Source: Rhodovulum strictum
Lineage (GTDB): Bacteria; Pseudomonadota; Alphaproteobacteria; Rhodobacterales; Rhodobacteraceae
DNA: 64,000 bases
NCBI RefSeq assembly: GCF_009649175.1
Contig: NZ_WJPO01000005.1
Span: forward strand, 1-64,000
Direction of reading: 5' to 3'
The position numbers and the translations under genes are program-made. Below, one piece after another: positions 1-8,536 of this stretch (position 1 is the stretch's first letter; each line of letters opens with the position of its first letter). A model generated the notes under the pieces. It was not told the origin of the DNA. It saw only the letters and a program-made list of their open reading frames with translations, and did not search any database.

Positions 1-13
1 CGCCGCCGGATGG

Positions 14-1063
14 GTGGGTGGATGTTCACCCGGAGATTACGCCGCCTTCAAATTTCCACCAATTCCGAGACACGACCGCGGCCAGATCGCCTATTCGCTG
101 CGCACCCGGTCTGCGTCCGTTGCTGCTTCGAGGGCAGCGAGGGCAGCGCAACAACTCGATGAGTATTGGTTTCACCTGCGGGTCAAAGACCGCGATCTTC
201 CGGGGAAGCATCTGCTCCGGTTGCAATCGGCGACACCCTCGGCGCCATCGGTTGAAACTGCCGTGCATACTGGGGCTGCAGTGAAGCTGTCAGAGGCAGT
301 CGGCATTTACCTTCGGGTCAAGGGCAGGAACCGGGGCGGAGCATTTCAACGAACCACCGAGAGGTCCTGCGGCTATGTCATCGACATCTGCGGCGACAAG
401 GATTTGCTTGCCTACACGAAGGGGGATGCCACCCGGTTCAGGGACGTCCTGATCGAGCGGGGCCTGACTGGGAGCAGCATTGCCCATCTCAGGATCAACG
501 GTGAGGAAGTTGTCGAGCTGGACTACGGGCAGGTCATGCCGCGTCTGGTCTACGCGCTGGCAGGAAAGGTCCCGAGCATGGATGACCTATACGCCATACC
601 CTGCTTCGAGGAGCATCGCCCCGGCATCAAGAAGGTCGCGTCCTCGATGCTCTTCGTTGAAGCCCCGATTTCGCGCTTCCCACAGGACACCCGGCATCTC
701 TTCCCGAAGTCAGTGAAGATCGGCGACGTGACAGAAGCCATCATGGCGGCACACCCCGAGATCGCGGACAGCTTCTTCAACGGCATCGGTCACCGCTGCC
801 AGTTCCTCGAAAGCGAAATCCTTGTCGAGGTTCTGCTTGTCCTCAAGGGCATGGGGATTGTCGCCCTCCCCATTCATGACGCCATCCTCGTCCCAGCCTC
901 AGCTGCAGCCCAAGCCAAGGCTGTCATGCTGGAGGTCTTCAAGAAGAGGACGGGACAGGAGGGGGTGGTAGACCTCATCACCAAGGACCAGCTCGAAGCC
1001 AGTGATGAAGCCGAGGACGAGGCTGTGGTCGAGGCAGAGGAGGAGCTGCTGCTTGCAGCCTGA
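14..1063 (+). CDS. Chimeric ORF: tyrosine-recombinase N-terminal fragment fused to a polymerase-palm-like C-terminal fragment
   Basis: Residues about 24-156 read like the N-terminal and SAM-like core-binding region of a phage-type tyrosine recombinase (AYSLRTR, LDEYWFHLRVKDRDLPG, YLRVKGRNR, ICGDKDLLAYTKGDA). The catalytic domain with its R-H-R-Y residues is absent. From about residue 157 the sequence changes to an unrelated segment with three motifs like those of family A polymerases: DYGQVMPR (D170-R177), R202-x3-K206 with F214, and PIHDA (H288-D289). The tail is acidic. A deletion that joined two genes in frame explains this best. The GTG at 14 is the first start, but the frame is open to base 2, so the true 5' end may lie outside. 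It is probably not a working integrase; whether it is expressed is unknown. Confidence 0.6.
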   Translation: MGGCSPGDYAAFKFPPIPRHDRGQIAYSLRTRSASVAASRAARAAQQLDEYWFHLRVKDRDLPGKHLLRLQSATPSAPSVETAVHTGAAVKLSEAVGIYLRVKGRNRGGAFQRTTERSCGYVIDICGDKDLLAYTKGDATRFRDVLIERGLTGSSIAHLRINGEEVVELDYGQVMPRLVYALAGKVPSMDDLYAIPCFEEHRPGIKKVASSMLFVEAPISRFPQDTRHLFPKSVKIGDVTEAIMAAHPEIADSFFNGIGHRCQFLESEILVEVLLVLKGMGIVALPIHDAILVPASAAAQAKAVMLEVFKKRTGQEGVVDLITKDQLEASDEAEDEAVVEAEEELLLAA

Positions 1064-1400
1064 GGCTTGGGGGTGATGGGAAGGAGGAGGGAGATGCTAC
1101 CCTACAGCATGACCCTACAGGAGGTAGCTAAAGCTCCCCATAGGGGGACCCATAAGCGAAGGCTGCGGGGTCTCCTTCCCCCCTCCCACCCAAACCCGGC
1201 ATGTTTAGGGGTCGCACCCCTCAGTGCCCTACCGATGCTGGCCAGGCCTCGGTTTCCCCCCATGGGGTGGGGTGACTGACCATGGCAGGATGGCTGCTAC
1301 AGGCTCTGGGAGAGTCGGAGAGGCTGATCTTCTCAGCCGATGGCCCAAGACACCGGGGGCGGGCATCAGCCCTCACAGCTCGTCTCAGCGGCTCTCCGCT

Positions 1401-1424
1401 GCCGTAGCACAAGCCGTAGCACAA
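1401..1424. repeat. Perfect 12-bp tandem duplication
   Basis: GCCGTAGCACAA occurs twice head to tail with no spacer. It lies in the apparently non-coding part of the element end, about 95 bp before the tRNA-Arg tail. It could be replication slippage or a pair of recombinase or excisionase arm sites; nothing here decides between them. Confidence 0.7.
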
Positions 1425-1517
1425 GATGCGCCTGTTGACGGTCCCAGCCGAAGCCTGATAGCCCTTGTTTTGCTGAGGCTACGAGCTGAGGCGACGCATG
1501 TGACGGGCGATGAACAA

Positions 1518-1533
1518 CCTGTCGGGTGCGCCA
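1518..1533 (+). other. Attachment-site remnant: 3' tail of a tRNA-Arg gene
   Basis: CCTGTCGGGTGCGCCA is the 3' half of a T stem, the 3' strand of the acceptor stem, the discriminator G and an encoded CCA. It closely matches the 3' end of bacterial tRNA-Arg. The preceding bases lack a T-loop TTCGA and no tRNA body lies upstream, so this is a tail and not a gene. Such tails are the duplicated att sites of elements that integrate into tRNA genes. Confidence 0.65.
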
Positions 1534-1734
1534 CTGAAAAATCTATATTTACAATGACTTACGCTGTGACGGGGTAACCTGCGAACCGGCCCGTCACGCT
1601 CTGGTCACGGCAACGGGGTTCCCGGCATGGCAGGCCACGGAATCGGGACGGCTGGCGCAGCCCCCCCGGCATGCAGCAGAACCTTGCCGTTCACGCGCAA
1701 CGCGATCGAGGCCGCCGACAGGCACGGTGCACGA

Positions 1735-1774
1735 TCACGAAAGAAAGGGCCCCCGAGGAGGCCCAGTTTCGTGA
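1735..1774. other. Two-part inverted repeat, possible terminator
   Basis: TCACGAAA (1735-1742) pairs with TTTCGTGA (1767-1774), and inside it GGGCC (1747-1751) pairs with GGCCC (1760-1764). An asymmetric internal loop separates the two stems. It lies about 80 bp beyond the stop of the minus-strand GIY-YIG gene. It may be that gene's terminator or a structured piece of the old element junction. Confidence 0.4.
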
Positions 1775-1855
1775 CCGGCACTCATCTTGTACCGCCCGTT
1801 TCTTGCCTGCGGCGCGGGCCACGTCAGGGACGAGCGCACCCGCCCCGGGATTTGT

Positions 1856-2227
1856 TCAGCTTGTCGATAAGAACAACCCGCCAAGCGCGTTGTGCTGGAC
1901 ATTTAGGGACGGGTTGAAGCTCTGGATTAGCCTGATCTCCGCCTCTTTGTACTGTACGTAGTCCAAGAGCCCCGGCCGATGGACCAGCAGCGCCGAAGCA
2001 CCCCTTGCCTTGGCTTGGTCTTTGCGTTCGTGATTGGCCAATCGCTTGCTCAGATCCTCGGCGCGTCCGATGTAGAGCGGCGAGTACCCGACAAGCCACG
2101 CAATGCAGAACATGTAGACCACATTCCGACCAGAGGGTGCCTCGTCGATACCGTAGACTTCGAATCTGTACGGAGTCTGCCTGTTATCCTCGATCTGTAC
2201 GATCCGGGGAGCGAGGGCGTTTTTCAT
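1856..2227 (-). CDS. Small GIY-YIG superfamily protein
   Basis: This predicted 123-residue protein has the hallmarks of the GIY-YIG nuclease fold: VVYMF for the GIY strand, PLYIGRAEDLSKRL for the YIG strand and its following Arg, then KEAEIRLIQ with the catalytic-type Glu and a late Asn (FNPSLNVQHN). I chose the ATG at 2227 because GAGGAAA stands 4-10 bases before it; an upstream TTG would add 12 residues. Stand-alone proteins of this size include repair-type and mobile-element nucleases. Its position just beyond an integration scar suggests mobile origin. The substrate cannot be read from the sequence. Confidence 0.75.
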   Translation of the reverse strand: MKNALAPRIVQIEDNRQTPYRFEVYGIDEAPSGRNVVYMFCIAWLVGYSPLYIGRAEDLSKRLANHERKDQAKARGASALLVHRPGLLDYVQYKEAEIRLIQSFNPSLNVQHNALGGLFLSTS

Positions 2228-2401
2228 TTCGTTTTCCTCGTGTTCAATCCACAGGTCACCCAAGTTTTCAGTGGGTAAGTCCTGTATTTCTCAGCACGCT
2301 ATTGATCCGCTCGTCCGTCCTTGGTCTTTCTTGGCTCGGTCGACCCGGAAAGGGCCGAACTTGCTTGTCCCGCAGCGTGCCAAATGATTGCGGGATGGGC
2401 C

Positions 2402-2429
2402 GGGGGTCGGTGCTGCAACACCGATCCCC
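2402..2429 (-). terminator. Hairpin downstream of nrdJ
   Basis: An 11-bp stem (2402-2412 with 2419-2429, one G-U pair) closes a six-base loop, CTGCAA, 15 bases past the nrdJ stop codon. No clear U run follows on the minus strand, so it may end transcription inefficiently or protect the mRNA 3' end. Confidence 0.55.
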
Positions 2430-2444
2430 ACGACCCTCAATCTC

Positions 2445-5400
2445 TCAGCTACACCCGCTCGTCGCCCCGCAGGTGTTGCATTTCAGGCAGGTGCCGTTGC
2501 GGACCAGCGTGTAGTTGCCGCATTCGCCGCAGGGGTCGCCCTCGTAGCCCTGCATGCGGGCCTTGGCGCGGGGGTCGAGGGCGGCGACGGCGGTGGCGGT
2601 GCCGGTCTGGGGCGCGAAGCCCGCGACCGCGGCCAGCGGGTCGGAGGCATCCAGCGCGGTGGCGCCGACCCCGCCTTGCAGCACCACCAGTTCCTGCGGC
2701 AGCCGCTTGCGCAGATAGCCGGTCGAGCTGATCTGGCGCAGCACCTCAAGCGATTTCGAGGCCGCGCTTTCCGAAACCGGCTTCACGTTCGGCTTGCCCT
2801 CGGCATCGCCGCCGCCCAGATCGTCGAAGGCCGCGCCCAGCGGCTTGACATGGGCCAGATCTGTCCGGTCGAGATAGCTGACCGCCAGTTCGCGGAAGAT
2901 GTAATCGAGGATCGAGGTCGCGTTCTTGATCGTCTCGTTGCCCTGCACGATGCCCGCGGGCTCGAACCGGGTGAAGGTAAATGCCTCGACGAATTCCTCG
3001 AGCGGCACGCCGTATTGCAGGCCCACGCTGACGGCGATGGCGAAATTGTTCATCATCGCGCGGAAACCCGCGCCTTCCTTGTGCATGTCGATGAAGATCT
3101 CGCCCAAGGATCCATCGGCATATTCGCCGGTGCGCAGATAGACCTTGTGGCCGCCGACAATGGCCTTTTGCGTGTAGCCCTTGCGCCGTTCGGGCAGCTT
3201 TTCGCGATGCGAGCGGACGATTTCCTTGACGATGACCTTTTCGACGATCTTCTCGGCGATGACCTGGGCCTTTTCGGCGGGGGTGCCGGTGGCCAGGATT
3301 TCCTCGGCTTCCTCGTCATCCTCGACGAGGCTGGCGGCCAGCGGTTGGCTGAGTTTCGAACCGTCGCGATAGAGCGCGTTGGCCTTGACCCCCAGCGACC
3401 AGGACAGTTCATAGGCGTTCAGGCAATCCTCGATGCTGGCATCGTTGGGCATGTTGATCGTCTTCGAGATCGCGCCCGAGATGAAGCTTTGCGCCGCGGC
3501 CATCATGCGGATGTGGCTGTCGACGGACAGGAATCGCCTACCCTTCTTGCCGCAGGGATTGGCGCAGTCGAAGACATGGTAATGCGCGGGGTCGAGATGC
3601 GGGGCGCCCTCAAGCGTCATGGTTCCGCAGACATGGTCGTTGGCGGCGTCGATCTCGGCCTTGCTGAAGCCCAGATGGCGCAGCATGTCGAAGCCGGGAT
3701 CGTTCAGCTTTTCGGCCGGGATGCCGAGCACTTCCTTGCAGAATGCCTCGCCCAGGGTCCACTGGTTGAAGACGAAGCGGATGTCGAAGGCCGAGGGCAG
3801 CGCGGCCTCGATCTTGTCCAGTTCCGCCCGGCCGAAACCATGGCCGATCAGCGCGGTGTGGTTGATGCCGGGGCAATTGCCGATCGAGCCGTGGCCGACC
3901 GCATGGGCGACGATTTCCTCGATCTGCGCCGGAGCGTAGCCCAGCGTTTCCAGCGCGGCGGGCACCGAGCGGTTGATGATCTTGAAATAGCCGCCGCCGG
4001 CCAGCTTCTTGAACTTGACCAGCGCGAAATCGGGCTCGATCCCGGTGGTGTCGCAATCCATCACCAGCCCGATCGTGCCGGTGGGCGCGATCACGCTGAC
4101 CTGCGCGTTGCGGTAGCCATGCCTTTCGCCCAGCGCCAGCGCCTCGTCCCAGGCGCCGCGGGCCAGCTCGATCAGGCGGGCATCGGGGCAATTGGCGTGA
4201 TCGAGGGCGACCGGGCTGACGGCCAGCCCTTCGTAGCCTTCGGTCTGGCCATGGGCGGCGCGGCGGTGGTTGCGGATGACGCGCAGCATGTGATCGGCAT
4301 TGCGCGCATGGCCCGGGAAGGCGCCAAGTTCGCCCGCAATCTCGGCCGAGGTGGCATAGGCGATGCCGGTCAGGATCGCGGTCAGCGCCCCGCACAACGC
4401 GCGGCCCTCGGGCGAGTCATAGCCCAGACCCATGTTCATCAGAAGCCCGCCGATATTGGCGTAGCCAAGCCCCAGCGTGCGGAAATCATAGGAAAGCTGG
4501 GCGATTTCCTTGGACGGGAACTGCGCCATCATCACGCTGATTTCCAGCGTCAGCGTCCACAGACGGGTGGCGTGGATGTAATCCTCGGCCCGGAACACGC
4601 CGTCGCCCTGGAAGGTCAGCAGGTTCATCGAGGCCAGGTTGCAGGCCGTGTCATCGAGGAACATGTATTCCGAACAGGGGTTCGAGGCGCGGATCTCGCC
4701 ATCCTCGGGGCAGGTGTGCCAGCCGTTGATCGTGTCGTGGAACTGGATGCCCGGATCGGCGCAGGACCAGGCGGCATGGCCCACCTGCGCCCAGAGATCG
4801 CGCGCCTTGACGGTCTTGGCGACCTTGCCATCGGTGCGGCGTACCAGTTCCCAATCGGCATCCTCGCGCACGGCGCGCAGGAAGGCGTCGGTCACGCGCA
4901 CCGAGTTGTTCGAGTTCTGGCCCGACACGGTGGCATAGGCGTCGCTATCCCAGTCGGTGTCATAGGTCGGGAACTCGATCGAGGCATAGCCCTGGCGTGC
5001 GTAATCCAGCACGCGCTTGACATAGGCTTCGGGGATCAGTGCCTTTTTCGCGGCGCGGATCGCGGCTTTCAGCCCCTCGTTCGCCGCGGGGTCATAGGCG
5101 CTGGCTTCCTTGCCGTCCCAGGCCCGGATCGCGGCGAAGATCGCGTTCAGGTGCTTTTCGTGCATCTTCGAGCCCGCAACGAGGCTGGCGACCTTCTGTT
5201 CCTCGATGACCTTCCAGTTGATGAACTGCTCGATATCGGGGTGATCCATGTCGCAGATCACCATCTTGGCCGCGCGCCGCGTGGTGCCGCCCGACTTGAT
5301 CGCGCCCGCCGCCCGGTCGCCGATGCGCAGGAAGCCCATCAGGCCCGAAGACTTGCCGCCGCCCGAGAGTTTCTCGCCCTCGGCGCGCAGGCTGGAAAAA

Positions 5401-6101
5401 TTGGTGCCGGTGCCCGAGCCGTACTTGAACAGCCGCGCCTCGCGCACCCACAGGTCCATGATGCCGCCCTCGTTCACCAGGTCGTCCTTGATCGACTGGA
5501 TGAAGCAGGCATGCGGCTGCGGGTGTTCATAGGCCGAGGCCGACCGGGTCAGCTTGCCGGTCTTCCAGTCGACATAGAAATGCCCCTGCCCCGGACCGTC
5601 GATGCCATAGGCCCAGTGCAGCCCCGTGTTGAACCATTGCGGGCTGTTCGGCGCGGCCATCTGGGTGGCCAGCATGTAGCGCATTTCGTCGTAATAGGCG
5701 CGGGCGTCGGACTCGGTGGTGAAATAGCCGCCCTTCCAGCCCCAATAGGCCCAGGCGCCCGCCATCCGGTCAAAGACCTGCTTGGCCGAGGTTTCGCCGC
5801 CGAAGCGGGCCTCCTCGGGCAGATCGGCCAGCGCCGCCTCGTCGGGGACCGAGCGCCAGAGGAACTCGGGCACGTCCTTTTCGCGCACGCGCTTGAGCCG
5901 CGCGGGCACGCCCGCCTTGCGGAAGTATTTCTGCGCGATCACGTCGCTGGCGACCTGGCTCCAGCCTGCGGGCACCTCGACGGCATCCAGACGAAAGACC
6001 ACGGTGCCATCGGGATTGCGGATCTCCGAGGTGGTGGTGGTGAACTCGATCGCGCCATAGGCGGCGGTCGCTTCGGTGGTGAATTTGCGTTCGATCTTCA
6101 T
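2445..6101 (-). CDS. nrdJ: Class II (adenosylcobalamin-dependent) ribonucleoside-diphosphate reductase
   Basis: This 1218-residue enzyme reduces ribonucleotides to deoxyribonucleotides using a B12-generated radical and needs no oxygen, which suits a facultative phototroph. Visible features are [13 protein letters not shown], the phosphate-binding region with [12 protein letters not shown], the active-site stretch NPCSEYMF, and [20 protein letters not shown]-terminal four-cysteine zinc ribbon ([17 protein letters not shown]) is also present, and its length is usual for the large NrdJ type. The start is the ATG of MKIERKF at 6101; the open frame runs further upstream but has no family-like sequence there. 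It stands alone. Two NrdR-type boxes lie in front of it, so repression by NrdR when deoxynucleotides are plentiful is likely. Confidence 0.96.
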   Translation of the reverse strand: MKIERKFTTEATAAYGAIEFTTTTSEIRNPDGTVVFRLDAVEVPAGWSQVASDVIAQKYFRKAGVPARLKRVREKDVPEFLWRSVPDEAALADLPEEARFGGETSAKQVFDRMAGAWAYWGWKGGYFTTESDARAYYDEMRYMLATQMAAPNSPQWFNTGLHWAYGIDGPGQGHFYVDWKTGKLTRSASAYEHPQPHACFIQSIKDDLVNEGGIMDLWVREARLFKYGSGTGTNFSSLRAEGEKLSGGGKSSGLMGFLRIGDRAAGAIKSGGTTRRAAKMVICDMDHPDIEQFINWKVIEEQKVASLVAGSKMHEKHLNAIFAAIRAWDGKEASAYDPAANEGLKAAIRAAKKALIPEAYVKRVLDYARQGYASIEFPTYDTDWDSDAYATVSGQNSNNSVRVTDAFLRAVREDADWELVRRTDGKVAKTVKARDLWAQVGHAAWSCADPGIQFHDTINGWHTCPEDGEIRASNPCSEYMFLDDTACNLASMNLLTFQGDGVFRAEDYIHATRLWTLTLEISVMMAQFPSKEIAQLSYDFRTLGLGYANIGGLLMNMGLGYDSPEGRALCGALTAILTGIAYATSAEIAGELGAFPGHARNADHMLRVIRNHRRAAHGQTEGYEGLAVSPVALDHANCPDARLIELARGAWDEALALGERHGYRNAQVSVIAPTGTIGLVMDCDTTGIEPDFALVKFKKLAGGGYFKIINRSVPAALETLGYAPAQIEEIVAHAVGHGSIGNCPGINHTALIGHGFGRAELDKIEAALPSAFDIRFVFNQWTLGEAFCKEVLGIPAEKLNDPGFDMLRHLGFSKAEIDAANDHVCGTMTLEGAPHLDPAHYHVFDCANPCGKKGRRFLSVDSHIRMMAAAQSFISGAISKTINMPNDASIEDCLNAYELSWSLGVKANALYRDGSKLSQPLAASLVEDDEEAEEILATGTPAEKAQVIAEKIVEKVIVKEIVRSHREKLPERRKGYTQKAIVGGHKVYLRTGEYADGSLGEIFIDMHKEGAGFRAMMNNFAIAVSVGLQYGVPLEEFVEAFTFTRFEPAGIVQGNETIKNATSILDYIFRELAVSYLDRTDLAHVKPLGAAFDDLGGGDAEGKPNVKPVSESAASKSLEVLRQISSTGYLRKRLPQELVVLQGGVGATALDASDPLAAVAGFAPQTGTATAVAALDPRAKARMQGYEGDPCGECGNYTLVRNGTCLKCNTCGATSGCS

Positions 6102-6269
6102 CTGTCTGCCCCGTTCCTTCTGTCGCGAGCCGGGGGCAAGGGCGCCCCATCCGCGAATTCCCTGCCATCGGGAAAGGACATCCTGACCCCGGCCGCCCCT
6201 CGCCGCCGGGTCGCGCGCCCGTTGCCCGGGCTGCGCCATCTGTCTGCTGTCCTGTCCCGCTCTACGCTG

Positions 6270-6285
6270 ACACTAGATATTGTGT
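6270..6285. promoter_or_regulatory. NrdR box 1 upstream of nrdJ
   Basis: ACACTAGATATTGTGT is a near-palindromic 16-mer matching the NrdR consensus acaCwAtATaTwGtgt at almost all positions. It covers a possible -10 hexamer (TATCTA on the minus strand). NrdR is the ATP/dATP-sensing repressor of ribonucleotide reductase genes. Confidence 0.75.
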
Positions 6286-6301
6286 TCCTGCGCTCAGCCA
6301 A
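6274..6301 (-). promoter_or_regulatory. Candidate nrdJ promoter
   Basis: On the minus strand TTGGCT (6301-6296) and TATCTA (6279-6274) are separated by 16 bases. The -10 falls inside NrdR box 1 and the -35 touches box 2, the arrangement expected for repression by steric block. The hexamers are imperfect and the start point is not proven. Confidence 0.4.
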
Positions 6302-6316
6302 CACAAATTGACGTAG
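6301..6316. promoter_or_regulatory. NrdR box 2 (weaker) upstream of nrdJ
   Basis: ACACAAATTGACGTAG matches the first six positions of the NrdR consensus and 9 of 16 overall. It begins exactly 31 bp from box 1. NrdR operators usually come as two boxes about three helical turns apart, so the spacing supports the call although the second half-site is poor. Confidence 0.5.
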
Positions 6317-6606
6317 ATCGCCATAATTGGTCAACGGAAATTTCATACTCGTCCCCAAGTTTTTCGGCTTGACCGCGCAAGCGAGTCCGGGTCGGGCGAT
6401 TCACCGCCAGCGGGCGGCGTTGCTCCGGATCGGGGCGGATGGGGAAAACCGCACGGATAGAGGGACTTACACGCCAAGGTTGTGGCGCGCATCCGGGACA
6501 GGCCCTACACCGGTAAGGAAAATTAACGCGGGCTCAAGGGGTTAACGCGGATGCCTTGGGTGGCATCTGCGCGGGAATCGGGCGTCCTGCGGACCCTGAA
6601 AGGGGC
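6317..6606. other. Intergenic stretch between nrdJ control region and tRNA-Pro
   Basis: I see no credible gene here. Short frames on both strands lack ribosome binding sites and family resemblance. No adenosylcobalamin riboswitch-like conserved box is visible upstream of nrdJ. Confidence 0.5.
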
Positions 6607-6683
6607 TGGTCGGGGCGGCGGGATTCGAACCCACGGCCTTCGGTACCCAAAACCGACGCGCTACCAAGCTGCGCTACGCCCCG
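6607..6683 (-). tRNA. tRNA-Pro (anticodon TGG)
   Basis: On the minus strand a complete cloverleaf can be drawn. The acceptor CGGGGCG/CGCCCCG spans 6683-6677 and 6617-6611. The D arm contains AGCTTGGTAGC, and the anticodon stem TCGGT/ACCGA closes the loop TTTGGGT with anticodon TGG. The T arm is GTGGGTTCGAATCCCGC. The discriminator A is followed by an encoded CCA (6609-6607). The anticodon reads CCN proline codons through wobble. It appears to be a single-gene unit. Confidence 0.95.
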
Positions 6684-6724
6684 TGCGCGCCTCATAGCGC
6701 CCGCCGCGACACAAGGGAAGCGAA

Positions 6725-7207
6725 TTAGGGACAGGGCCAGGCCGCATCCGGGCCAAAGGCGGGGTGGCGCAACTCGCTGCCCGGGCCGATCCCCAGCCGA
6801 TCCGCCAGCCCGCCATTGATTTCCAGCACCGCCTGAACCCCCTCGCCCCCGTCGATCGGCGTGCGGTCCAGCGGGCGGGCATTCTGATGCACCTTCAGCA
6901 CGCGGCCCTCGGGATCGAGAAACAGCATGTCGAGCGGGATCAGCGTGTCCTTCATCCAGAAGGCCACGCGCTGGGGATGGTCATAGACGAACAGCATCCC
7001 CGCCCAGGCGGGCAGCGTCTCGCGATGCATGAGCCCGCGCGCGCGCGTTTCCTCGGAATCGGCGATCTCGACCGTGAAGCGCGCGCTGCCCCAGTCGCCG
7101 CGCAGATCGACGCGGGTGCCGTCGCATTGCGCGCGCGCGGCACCGGCCATGGCCAGCACCAGCGCCGCGATCAGTCCCGCGAAGTGGAGGAAACTGCGCT
7201 TTCCCAT
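6725..7207 (-). CDS. DUF192 family secreted protein
   Basis: This 160-residue protein has a clear signal peptide (about residues 1-27, hydrophobic core LIAALVLAMAG, AxA-type end ARA-Q) followed by a DUF192 domain. Family features are RARGLMHRETLPAWAGMLFVYD, FWMKDTLIPLDMLFLD and the late VLEINGG. DUF192 proteins are small beta-rich periplasmic or membrane-associated proteins of unknown biochemical role. The start ATG at 7207 gives the signal peptide; a longer frame upstream is only the overlap with the cold-shock gene. Its first 37 bases overlap the end of that gene, so the two are probably one transcript. Confidence 0.85.
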   Translation of the reverse strand: MGKRSFLHFAGLIAALVLAMAGAARAQCDGTRVDLRGDWGSARFTVEIADSEETRARGLMHRETLPAWAGMLFVYDHPQRVAFWMKDTLIPLDMLFLDPEGRVLKVHQNARPLDRTPIDGGEGVQAVLEINGGLADRLGIGPGSELRHPAFGPDAAWPCP

Positions 7208-7713
7208 GGCCCCACCATCACCGCCAGTTGCCCGCGCTGGCCTTCGGTCACGCGGATCGCGATTGCCTCGCCCGGTTGCAGATCGGCCAGACCGGACCGG
7301 CGCAACACCTCGATATGAACGAACACGTCCTGATTGCGGCCGAACACATTGGCAAAGCCGAAGCCCTTGGACTTGTCGAACCACTTGACCCGCGCCGGTT
7401 CAAGCGGCAGCGCCGCCAGTTCCTCGGGTTCAAGGCGCAGCGCATCCTCGAAAAGCTGGGTATCGCCCAGGGCGGGCGGGTCGATGCGCAGGATCTCGGT
7501 CGCCTGCAAGCCCCGCGCCGTCTCTTGCACCAGAAGCTCGACGCCCGCCCCGTCCGACACCGAGCTTTGCCCGAAATTCCGCAGGACATTGGCATGAAGC
7601 AGGATATCAGGGCCGCCCGTCCCGGCCACCACGAACCCGAACCCCTTGGTCGGGTCGAACCATTTCACATGCCCCTCCACCCGTCGGGGTGGCGTATCGT
7701 TTTCCCTGGTCAT
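7171..7713 (-). CDS. Double cold-shock-domain protein
   Basis: These 180 residues contain two cold-shock domains. The first (about 12-80) has VKWFDPTKGFGFV and DILLH, and the second (about 106-172) has VKWFDKSKGFGFA and DVFVH. These are the RNP1 and RNP2 motifs that bind single-stranded RNA or DNA. An acidic linker (about 81-104) joins them. Tandem-domain proteins of this type are common in alphaproteobacteria and act as RNA chaperones or growth-phase regulators. The gene overlaps the DUF192 gene by 37 bases, suggesting translational coupling. Whether it is cold-induced cannot be told from the sequence. Confidence 0.93.
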   Translation of the reverse strand: MTRENDTPPRRVEGHVKWFDPTKGFGFVVAGTGGPDILLHANVLRNFGQSSVSDGAGVELLVQETARGLQATEILRIDPPALGDTQLFEDALRLEPEELAALPLEPARVKWFDKSKGFGFANVFGRNQDVFVHIEVLRRSGLADLQPGEAIAIRVTEGQRGQLAVMVGPWESAVSSTSRD

Positions 7714-7831
7714 GATCCCCTAACCGGATGAACCGATCACCCCCCCTGCACTCCCATTTCATAGACCGCCGCCGCGATGCAAGGCAATTCCCGGACCGCC
7801 GGGCGCCGCCTGCCCGTCCCGCGGGCTGCTT

Positions 7832-8437
7832 TCAGGGGTACAATCTTACTATGTCCCACGCTCCGCGAACCGTCTCTCGCCGCCAGCGGAACCGGTCATG
7901 CAGACGGAACGCCCCGTCGGCCCAGAACTCGATTTCCAGCGGCCGCAGCCGGATTCCGCCCCAGAACGGCGGGCGGCCCGGTGTCATCCCCTTCTGCGCG
8001 GTCACCCGCGCAACATCGGCCATCAAGGCGCCCCGCGAGCCAAGCGGGCGCGATTGCTGCGAGGCCCAGGCGCCAAGCCGGCTTTGCAGCGCCCGCGACG
8101 CATAATAGGCATCTGCCTTGTCGCCCTCCTCGCGTTCGGTCACCCCGCGCACCCGCACCTGACGCCTCAACGACTTCCAATGTAACACGAAAGCGGCCTT
8201 GCCGGTTGCAGAAATCTCGGTGCCCTTCGCGCTTTGGTAGTTCGTGTAGAACACGAAGGCATCCGGCTCGATCTCGCGCAGAAGGACCATGCGCACATTG
8301 GGCATTCCCGCGGCATCGACGGTGGCCAGCGCGATCGCGTCGGGATCGTTCGGCTCGGTCCGCACCGCCTCGGCCAGCCAGTCCCGTGCGATCGCGAACG
8401 GGTCGTCGCCCGCGAAGATCCCCTGCCTGTCGGTCAT
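7832..8437 (-). CDS. pdxH: Pyridoxamine/pyridoxine 5'-phosphate oxidase
   Basis: This FMN enzyme oxidises pyridoxamine or pyridoxine phosphate to pyridoxal phosphate, the last step of vitamin B6 synthesis and salvage. The 201 residues have the usual length and family blocks: [27 protein letters not shown] (FMN phosphate binding), [37 protein letters not shown] and the C-terminal RLHDRF. The start ATG at 8437 gives the normal N terminus. It is divergent from fabI across about 100 bp that must hold both promoters. Confidence 0.95.
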   Translation of the reverse strand: MTDRQGIFAGDDPFAIARDWLAEAVRTEPNDPDAIALATVDAAGMPNVRMVLLREIEPDAFVFYTNYQSAKGTEISATGKAAFVLHWKSLRRQVRVRGVTEREEGDKADAYYASRALQSRLGAWASQQSRPLGSRGALMADVARVTAQKGMTPGRPPFWGGIRLRPLEIEFWADGAFRLHDRFRWRRETVRGAWDIVRLYP

Positions 8438-8536
8438 GTCTTCGTGCTCCTGCCGCGTGTCGTGGCGGTCTTGATGGGTCGGTGCAATTGCCCTACACCC
8501 ACGTCAACTTATTGCAAGGTGGTCGAGGGACGCCGG

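Larger units (their letters stand above)
1..1533. mobile_element. Right-hand end of a decayed integrative element (inferred)
   Basis: This stretch holds a fragment of a tyrosine-recombinase gene, about 450 bases without a convincing gene, and at its right edge a 16-bp copy of a tRNA-Arg 3' end. Integrative elements that insert at tRNA genes leave the intact tRNA at one end and a short copy of its 3' end at the other. The intact tRNA-Arg would therefore lie left of the window. The left boundary is not visible. That this is an element end is inferred; the recombinase fragment and the tRNA tail are seen directly. Confidence 0.55.
1064..1855. other. Intergenic stretch without a convincing gene
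   Basis: The open frames here are short, overlap each other on both strands and resemble no protein I recognise. What can be seen is a 12-bp tandem repeat (1401-1424), a tRNA-Arg 3' tail (1518-1533), an A+T-rich patch just after it (about 1536-1560), and a two-part inverted repeat (1735-1774). The A+T-rich flank after the tRNA tail is typical of sequence downstream of a tRNA gene. Confidence 0.6.

Noticed and set aside
1450-1533. Complete tRNA-Arg gene
   Set aside because: Only the 3' tail is present; there is no matching 5' acceptor strand, D arm, anticodon arm or TTCGA T loop.
1224-1577. 117-residue plus-strand frame crossing the tRNA tail
   Set aside because: It reads through the tandem repeat and the tRNA-Arg tail, has no ribosome binding site and resembles no protein.
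2388-6311. 1307-residue plus-strand open frame
   Set aside because: It is the mirror of nrdJ in high-G+C DNA; its composition is repetitive and has no family features, while the minus strand has a clear NrdJ.
6102-6400. Adenosylcobalamin riboswitch before nrdJ
   Set aside because: I see no B12-box-like conserved sequence and the leader appears too short for the element; NrdR boxes explain control better.
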